Assembly: GCA_024687845.1 (NCBI GenBank)
Contig: JAILEL010000276.1
Coordinates: 1-10,511, forward strand
Direction of reading: 5' to 3'
DNA: 10,511 nt
Source of the DNA: Eubacterium sp.
GTDB taxonomy: Bacteria; Bacillota_A; Clostridia; Lachnospirales; Lachnospiraceae
Part shown: piece after piece, positions 5,943 to 10,511 of the stretch
Numbering within the stretch: position 1 is the stretch's first letter
Layout: the number at the start of each line of letters is the position of its first letter
Notes under the pieces: model-generated
What the model was told of the DNA's origin: nothing
The model's database searches: none
Seen by the model: the letters and a program-made list of their open reading frames with translations, nothing else
Made by a program: the position numbers and the translations under genes

Positions 5943-6851
5943 TCATATTTTCAGATGCTTTCTTGTTGTTATCAGACTTCCAAAAAGACCGATTCCAATA
6001 CCAATTGCCAATGTAATAGGAATGAGAAGTTTGAAAAGCTGAAGTGGTGGTGCAAAATCAAACAAACTCTTAAGAATTGAAAATCTTCCGGCAATGTAAT
6101 TGATTACCATGTCATAGAGGTAATAAAGAAGAACCAGTGGAATGATAGAACCTATAATACCAATCAGAAGTCCTTCAACAATAAATGGAGCTCTGACAAA
6201 TGCATTTGTTGCACCTATCAGCTTCATTATCTTTATTTCTTCACGTCTAACTGTAATACCAATTGTAATGGTATTGTTGATAAGGAAAATAGAAACCAGC
6301 AGAAGGATAGCAATAATACCAAATGATGCATATCCTACAAAAGCATTTATAGCAGATATACTGTCTGCCGTATATGCTGAGCTGCTTACCTTCCTTACTC
6401 CCTCGATTCCCTCAAGGAACTGAACGAAGTCGGCCTGTTTACTCGAATCATCAAGAGTTATGGTATATGATGCTGAATGCGCCAACGGATTATCATCCCC
6501 AAATGCAGCTCTTGCTGCTTCAGGATCATCATATGTCTGCTCTGAAAATTCCTGCCAAGCCTGTTCAGCAGAAATGAAATCTATAGTATTTACTTCTTTT
6601 CTTGTTTTAATCTGCTCTCCGATAAGCTTAATTCCTTCTTCAGAAAGTCCCTCATCGAAAAATGCAGAGATTGATATACTGTTTTCTATCTTATGAATAG
6701 CGGAACGGAAATTCACAAGTACGCAATAAAAAAGTCCGAAAACGAAAAGGCACGCAATTATTGTACCTATTGATGCAAGTGAAAACAGAATATTGCGTCG
6801 GATATTTTTAATACCCTGCCTGATACTGTAACCAACTGAACTAATCCTCAT
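5943..6851 (-). CDS. ftsX: cell division ABC transporter permease FtsX
   Basis: Membrane subunit of the FtsEX complex, which converts ATP hydrolysis in the cytosol into activation of a hydrolase outside. From the ATG at 6851 the protein has 302 residues: a cytosolic N-terminus (SIRQGIKNIRRN), TM1 about 24-47, an extracellular domain about 48-170, then TM2 (174-196), TM3 (224-246) and TM4 (275-295), the normal FtsX topology. An upstream TTG at 6884 would overlap ftsE by 44 bases; I prefer the ATG because family members usually begin MRI(S/N)... and AAGGGTGG lies about eight bases upstream. It overlaps the ftsE end by 11 bases, which suggests translational coupling. The extracellular loop is the expected docking site for the coiled coil of the M23 protein. 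Confidence 0.95.
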   Translation of the reverse strand: MRISSVGYSIRQGIKNIRRNILFSLASIGTIIACLFVFGLFYCVLVNFRSAIHKIENSISISAFFDEGLSEEGIKLIGEQIKTRKEVNTIDFISAEQAWQEFSEQTYDDPEAARAAFGDDNPLAHSASYTITLDDSSKQADFVQFLEGIEGVRKVSSSAYTADSISAINAFVGYASFGIIAILLLVSIFLINNTITIGITVRREEIKIMKLIGATNAFVRAPFIVEGLLIGIIGSIIPLVLLYYLYDMVINYIAGRFSILKSLFDFAPPLQLFKLLIPITLAIGIGIGLFGSLITTRKHLKI

Positions 6852-7533
6852 CGATATAACCACCCTTCTCAACGTCGCTGACAACTACGCCCTTCTTCAA
6901 TGTAATAACGCGCTTCTTCATGACGTTAACGATTTCTTTATTATGTGTTACTACGACAACGGTAGTTCCTTTAGCATTTATCTCATCCAGAAGATTCATG
7001 ATATCCCATGAATTCTTAGGATCAAGATTTCCTGTAGGCTCATCTGCCAGGATAATATCCGGCTTATTAACCAGCGCTCTCGCAAGTGCAACTCTCTGCT
7101 GCTCACCACCGGAGAGCTGTCTTGGATATGATTTATATTTTTCAGCAAGTCCAACAAGCGCAAGCACTGCCGGAACCTGTCTTCTTATATATCTTGAAGG
7201 AGTCTCAATAACTCTCTGGGCAAATGCTACATTTTCGTAAACTGTTCTATCACTAAGAAGTCTGAAATTCTGGAATACAACACCTATTCTACGTCTTACC
7301 TTGTGTATCTTATTCTTCTTAACCTTAGCATAATCATAACCAGCTATCTCTATACGGCCCTTTGTTGGAACCAGTTCTCTGAGAAGCAGTTCAATAAATG
7401 TTGTCTTTCCCGAACCAGATGATCCTACTACGAAAACAAATTCACCTTTTTCAATGCTGATGTTAACATCCTTCAGGGCTACTGTACCTGTCGGATATTT
7501 CATCGTAACATTTTCCATTTTAATCATTGACAT
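6841..7533 (-). CDS. ftsE: cell division ATP-binding protein FtsE
   Basis: ABC ATPase partner of FtsX. From the ATG at 7533 it has 230 residues, the usual FtsE length. Motifs in order: Walker A GSSGSGKT (37-44), Q-loop VFQNF (Gln88), signature LSGGEQQ (140-146), Walker B IILADEP (160-166) and the H-loop His197 in VVTHN. An ATG at 7560 has no Shine-Dalgarno sequence, whereas AGGAAGGA (7545-7552) lies 11 bases before 7533; the next ATG at 7527 is also possible. The regulator gene ends 69 bases upstream and ftsX overlaps downstream, so the genes are probably in one transcript. Confidence 0.96.
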   Translation of the reverse strand: MSMIKMENVTMKYPTGTVALKDVNISIEKGEFVFVVGSSGSGKTTFIELLLRELVPTKGRIEIAGYDYAKVKKNKIHKVRRRIGVVFQNFRLLSDRTVYENVAFAQRVIETPSRYIRRQVPAVLALVGLAEKYKSYPRQLSGGEQQRVALARALVNKPDIILADEPTGNLDPKNSWDIMNLLDEINAKGTTVVVVTHNKEIVNVMKKRVITLKKGVVVSDVEKGGYIDED

Positions 7534-7602
7534 TGAGATAATTATCCTTCCTAGGAGCATTTTAATGTATTATGTGTTTAAAAGCGCTAAACTACATAAT
7601 CA

Positions 7603-8694
7603 TTAGAAATCAAGACTCTCCATATATTTCATATATTTAACAACCATGAGTGCAATCTTAAATGTAATCGCATCTTCAAAGACTCTCAGATCAAGTCCTG
7701 TTGATTTCTCAATCTTATCAAGTCTGTATACGAGAGTATTTCTATGAATATACAGCTGTCTGGATGTTTCTGAAACATTGAGGCTGTTTTCAAAGAATTT
7801 ATTTATGGTTGTGAGGGTTTCTTCATCGAATTCATCTGGAGACTTGCCGTCAAATATCTCCTTAATGAACATACGGCAAAGTGGAATAGGAAGCTGATAG
7901 ATAAGACGTCCAATTCCAAGATTGCTGTAAGCTATGATGTTCTTATCGCTATAGAAAATCTTTCCTACATCAAGAGCCATTTTAGCCTCCTTGTAGGATC
8001 TGGAAACCTCTTTAATCTCATTTACGATTGTACCATATGCTACGTGAACTGAAATCATAGCCTCAGTACTGAGCATATCTACGATAACATTTGCAGTCTT
8101 ACCAAGCTCCTCATAAGTGTCAGTTGGTTTAACTTCCTTTACAAGGATAATATTCTTTTCATCAACAGCAGTAATGAAATCTCTTGTCTTAACTGAGAAG
8201 ATATTTCTAACTGTTTCAAGAGCATTGCTATCCTTGTCAGACTTAGTTTCGATAATAAATACACATCTCTTGACATCTGTATCGATGTGAAGTTTCTTTG
8301 CTCTGTTATATATATCAACCAGGAGCAGATTGTCAAGAAGGAGATTCTTGATGAAGTTATCCTTATCGGATCTTTCTTTATAAGCAACCAGAAGACTTTG
8401 AATCTGGAAAGATGCCATCTTTCCAACCATATAGGTACTATCTGTATCGCCCTTAGCCAGAATAATGTATTCCAGTTGTTTATCGTCAAAAACCTTGAAA
8501 AACTGATATCCAAGCAGTGACTGACTCTCAGCCTGTGATTCAGCAAATGCAATAACTGCATCTTCATAATCAAGAGGTCCATCATCAGTAGTCTTGGCAA
8601 GAAGTCTGCCCTCTACATCCATAACTATAAGATCTACCTTTGTGATTGTCTTAATGCCTTCTAAAGTTTCTTGTAATATCTGATTTGAAATCAT
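7603..8694 (-). CDS. CdaR/PucR-type transcriptional regulator upstream of ftsEX
   Basis: The protein has 363 residues from the ATG at 8694. The N-terminal part (about 1-110) resembles the putative sugar diacid recognition domain (SNQILQETLEGIKTITK, then VMDVEGRLLAKT). A central GGDEF-like fold follows, and the C-terminus holds a PucR-type helix-turn-helix: SLNVSETSRQLYIHRNTLVYR (about 304-324) and KIEKSTGLDLR. This is the CdaR-family layout, but the ligand cannot be told from sequence, and a cell-division neighbourhood does not suggest glucarate metabolism. A GTG at 8703 in the same frame is an alternative start; GGGTGA five bases before the ATG favours 8694. It is the first gene after a clear promoter and probably regulates its own operon, ftsEX included (inference). 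Confidence 0.85.
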   Translation of the reverse strand: MISNQILQETLEGIKTITKVDLIVMDVEGRLLAKTTDDGPLDYEDAVIAFAESQAESQSLLGYQFFKVFDDKQLEYIILAKGDTDSTYMVGKMASFQIQSLLVAYKERSDKDNFIKNLLLDNLLLVDIYNRAKKLHIDTDVKRCVFIIETKSDKDSNALETVRNIFSVKTRDFITAVDEKNIILVKEVKPTDTYEELGKTANVIVDMLSTEAMISVHVAYGTIVNEIKEVSRSYKEAKMALDVGKIFYSDKNIIAYSNLGIGRLIYQLPIPLCRMFIKEIFDGKSPDEFDEETLTTINKFFENSLNVSETSRQLYIHRNTLVYRLDKIEKSTGLDLRVFEDAITFKIALMVVKYMKYMESLDF

Positions 8695-8787
8695 AGCTTT
8701 CACCCGTCCCCTTTTACATTATCTAGTACTACATTAGTATTCATCTCATTTTTTGCAGAAATTCCAACATATAAAGTGTTATCTGCA

Positions 8788-8810
8788 CCATGCAGTAAAA
8801 CTTTGCATGG
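8788..8810 (-). promoter_or_regulatory. stem-loop at the 5' end of the regulator-ftsEX transcript
   Basis: A perfect 7-base inverted repeat (CCATGCA at 8788-8794, TGCATGG at 8804-8810) with a 9-base loop would fold at about +8 to +30 of the predicted mRNA. It could protect the 5' end, form part of a leader regulator, or be a protein-binding dyad in DNA. No known riboswitch class is apparent in the roughly 120-nt leader. Confidence 0.4.
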
Positions 8811-8823
8811 CAATCCATTTATA

Positions 8824-8852
8824 ATTATACGACTAAGAACGCAAAAAATCAA
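8824..8852 (-). promoter_or_regulatory. sigma-A type promoter of the regulator-ftsEX-M23 operon
   Basis: On the minus strand, TTGATT (8847-8852) and a perfect TATAAT (8824-8829) are separated by exactly 17 bases. Transcription would start near 8817, leaving a leader of about 120 nt before the regulator ATG. It lies in the only long gap among the minus-strand genes (8704-8923), where a new transcription unit would be expected. Confidence 0.7.
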
Positions 8853-8923
8853 ATTTTAGCCCTTCCAAAATGGTAAAGTTCTGTGAATTCTTGATTAAAT
8901 ACTAATAGAAAGTCAAAATTTGT

Positions 8924-9340
8924 TCAAAAAGTTTTCTGAAATATGAGGGCATCATCTTCTGGATTCTGATAATAATTGTTTCTGACAAATATATCTACAA
9001 ATCCAAAGCTTTTATATAACTTCACTGCAGCAATATTGTGTGCCCTGACCTCGAGCATGACCTTTTCAGCGCCTGATTCAGTAAGTTCTTCCAGCATATC
9101 CTTCATAAGGGATGCAGCAATGCCCTGACGACGGAATCTTTTGTCCACAGCTATTCTGAGAAGTTCTGCTTCTCCCTGAACATCGCTGTATATGACATAT
9201 CCTGCAACCTTCCCATTCCTTTTTTCAATCAGGAGATGGTTATACTCATATTCAAAGGTCTCTTCCAGCATCTTTTCGCTCCAAGCATCCGAAAAGCATG
9301 CCGCCTCAATCTCGGCTATCTGTTTCATTTCATCTGCCAT
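8924..9340 (-). CDS. rimI: RimI-like GNAT N-acetyltransferase (ribosomal protein S18 alanine acetyltransferase)
   Basis: The 138-residue GNAT protein has the acetyl-CoA binding motif A in LLRIAVDKRFRRQGIA (60-75), the LEVR segment with Glu97, Asn102, and LYKSFGF with Tyr109, the RimI pattern. RimI acetylates the N-terminal alanine of ribosomal protein S18. Its place right after tsaB (19-base gap) is typical of Firmicutes. The protein is about ten residues short at the N-terminus: family members start with a strand like IRKMT before the acidic helix. The upstream in-frame codons read TYRKTVASN but have no ATG, GTG or TTG, and the ATG at 9340 lacks a good ribosome binding site, so the true start is uncertain and translation may depend on coupling to tsaB. 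Confidence 0.88.
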   Translation of the reverse strand: MADEMKQIAEIEAACFSDAWSEKMLEETFEYEYNHLLIEKRNGKVAGYVIYSDVQGEAELLRIAVDKRFRRQGIAASLMKDMLEELTESGAEKVMLEVRAHNIAAVKLYKSFGFVDIFVRNNYYQNPEDDALIFQKTF

Positions 9341-9359
9341 ATTGCTTGCTACCGTCTTT

Positions 9360-10061
9360 CTATACGTTTGCTGATTCTTCTCTGACTCTCTCAGCCTGTG
9401 ATTTTCTCAGATATTCCGGAGCAAAATCATCTGCTGAAATATATTTCTTATCTTTAAAAAGAATCTCACCATAAGTTGCTATACTTGCACCTCTCTGACG
9501 GTTCATAGAAGCCGGTGCCATCTTGCAAGGTACCTTGATTTCCTTCCAGATGATATCCTTATAAATGTCAACTCCATCGCCCAGGAAGGTGACTCCCTCA
9601 GCAAGGTTATTCAATCGTTCAATAAGTTCATGAATATCCATCGGAGTTTGATCCATCACTACTTCTACATTTCCAAGTACTCTGTAGATTCCAGTATAAA
9701 CCTGGTTTCTTCTTGCATCCATTATTGGACAAACCAGGCCCTCCGTACCCCACATATTAAATGCAAGCCCTTCACAGCTTTTTACAGGAACTATAGGCTT
9801 TTCTATTGAAAGTCCCAGCCCTTTTGCTGTTGCCGCTCCTATTCTGAGTCCCGTAAAAGAACCCGGTCCCGAGGCTATGGCAATTGCATCTATATCTTCC
9901 AGCCTGGTTTCCGAGTTCCTGACAATCTCATCTATCATAGGAAGCAGGGTTTCAGAATGAGTCTTTTTATGATTCATAGTATACTCTGCCATCAAAATGT
10001 CATCTTGAACAATGGCAACAGAGGCCACCATACCCGAGCTATCAATTCCTAGTATTTTCAT
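9360..10061 (-). CDS. tsaB: tRNA t6A37 threonylcarbamoyltransferase complex dimerisation subunit TsaB
   Basis: Scaffold subunit of the TsaB-TsaD-TsaE complex that adds threonylcarbamoyl to A37 of ANN-decoding tRNAs. The 233 residues show the ASKHA-fold start MKILGIDSS, the motif SGPGSFTGLRIG (64-75), the family segment MDARRNQVYTGIYR (114-127) and the C-terminal PEYLRKSQAER (215-225). Length and motifs are normal. GGAGG (10075-10079) lies 13 bases before the ATG, a rather long spacing, and no better start is near. It follows tsaE by 78 AT-rich bases. Confidence 0.96.
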   Translation of the reverse strand: MKILGIDSSGMVASVAIVQDDILMAEYTMNHKKTHSETLLPMIDEIVRNSETRLEDIDAIAIASGPGSFTGLRIGAATAKGLGLSIEKPIVPVKSCEGLAFNMWGTEGLVCPIMDARRNQVYTGIYRVLGNVEVVMDQTPMDIHELIERLNNLAEGVTFLGDGVDIYKDIIWKEIKVPCKMAPASMNRQRGASIATYGEILFKDKKYISADDFAPEYLRKSQAERVREESANV

Positions 10062-10139
10062 CTCTTAATCTTTTCCTCCGAAGTATTTCTTTCATAACAA
10101 TTTCTGTCATTTATACTTATATATTAAATATTAATATAT

Positions 10140-10511
10140 TCAATCCCGAGAAGCTCGTATATGAATCCTTCGATAATCAAATCCCTTCTCAAGATCCTTC
10201 TCAATCTTTATCCAGATAGCATCTGGTGGTATTACTTCTTCTACAAGTTCAGCCCATTCAATCAGTGAGACTCCGTCTCCACCGGCATACTCATAGAATC
10301 CGGTTTCTTCAAGTTCATCCACATCACCAATTCTGTACACATCAAAATGATAGAGTGGAAGTGTCCCCTCAGTATACTCATGCACTATAGTAAATGTGGG
10401 ACTAGCCATAGGCTCATCAACTCCCAGTCCGGCACCAAAACCCTGGGCGAAAACAGTCTTGCCAACACCAAGATCACCACTCAGACAGTACACCTGCCCC
10501 CGGACTGCTCC
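10140..10511 (-). CDS. tsaE: tRNA t6A37 threonylcarbamoyladenosine ATPase TsaE, 5' end beyond the window
   Basis: The 123 visible residues include the P-loop GDLGVGKT, the switch segment ASPTFTIVHEY, HFDVYRIGD and the LIEWAE segment, all diagnostic of TsaE. TsaE binds ATP and resets the TsaB-TsaD complex in t6A synthesis. A GTG at 10493 lies too close to the P-loop to be the start; the frame stays open to the edge (upstream residues GAVRGQ fit the family), so about 25-30 N-terminal residues are missing from the window. It is presumably the first gene of the tsaE-tsaB-rimI cluster, and its promoter is outside. Confidence 0.95.
   Translation of the reverse strand, partial: GAVRGQVYCLSGDLGVGKTVFAQGFGAGLGVDEPMASPTFTIVHEYTEGTLPLYHFDVYRIGDVDELEETGFYEYAGGDGVSLIEWAELVEEVIPPDAIWIKIEKDLEKGFDYRRIHIRASRD

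Noticed and set aside
5943..6884. TTG at 6884 as the start of ftsX
   Set aside because: It would overlap ftsE by 44 bases and add residues not typical of FtsX; the ATG at 6851 has a suitable ribosome binding site and the usual N-terminus.
7576..7592. GTTTA-N7-TAAAC in the gap between the regulator gene and ftsE as another operator
   Set aside because: The arms are in the opposite order and the spacer differs from the left-end sites. Similar short AT-rich words arise by chance. It forms at most a weak, bulged hairpin with no U-tract.
10140..10493. GTG at 10493 as the start of tsaE
   Set aside because: It leaves too few residues before the P-loop, and the frame continues with family-like residues to the window edge, so the gene is simply cut.
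1..10511. CRISPR array, tRNA or rRNA genes, insertion sequence
   Set aside because: No regularly spaced repeats, no cloverleaf-like or rRNA-like stretches and no transposase frame were seen on either strand.

Overview
The window looks like a chromosomal segment of a low-GC Gram-positive bacterium of the Clostridia, most likely a Lachnospiraceae relative (Butyrivibrio, Pseudobutyrivibrio or Roseburia type). That placement rests on base composition, strong Shine-Dalgarno sites, and the gene order tsaE-tsaB-rimI followed by regulator-ftsE-ftsX-peptidoglycan hydrolase-S41 protease. It is inference; no 16S or other marker is present.

Right part (about 8924-10511, minus strand): tsaE (cut by the right edge), tsaB and a RimI-like acetyltransferase. 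TsaB and TsaE are parts of the tRNA t6A37 threonylcarbamoylation machinery.

Middle part (2795-8852, minus strand): a good sigma-A type promoter (8824-8852) and a roughly 120-nt leader with a 5' hairpin drive a CdaR/PucR-type regulator, then ftsE, ftsX, a membrane-anchored coiled-coil M23 (LytM) peptidase and a lipoprotein S41 carboxy-terminal processing protease. FtsE (ATPase) and FtsX (membrane protein) probably gate the M23 hydrolase across the membrane, as FtsEX does for CwlO, PcsB or EnvC elsewhere. The S41 protease may trim or degrade the hydrolase. A strong hairpin (4248-4275) lies between the M23 gene and the protease gene.

guaA (GMP synthase, 1079-2764, minus) follows the protease gene by about 30 bases and ends in a strong intrinsic terminator (1029-1070).

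Left part (1-1028): the sequence and gene orientation change. One plus-strand gene (353-895) encodes an XRE-type helix-turn-helix protein of a kind I associate with Clostridia accessory regions. Its AT-rich upstream region carries four evenly built palindromes (TAAAC-N6-GTTTA) placed around a predicted promoter. The 3' end of guaA is a known integration hotspot for genomic islands. Here the usual C-terminal Trp-Glu of GuaA is replaced by Leu-Leu, and tandem TAGTACCA repeats lie just outside. I infer that positions below about 1078 may be the end of an integrated element. No integrase is visible in the window.
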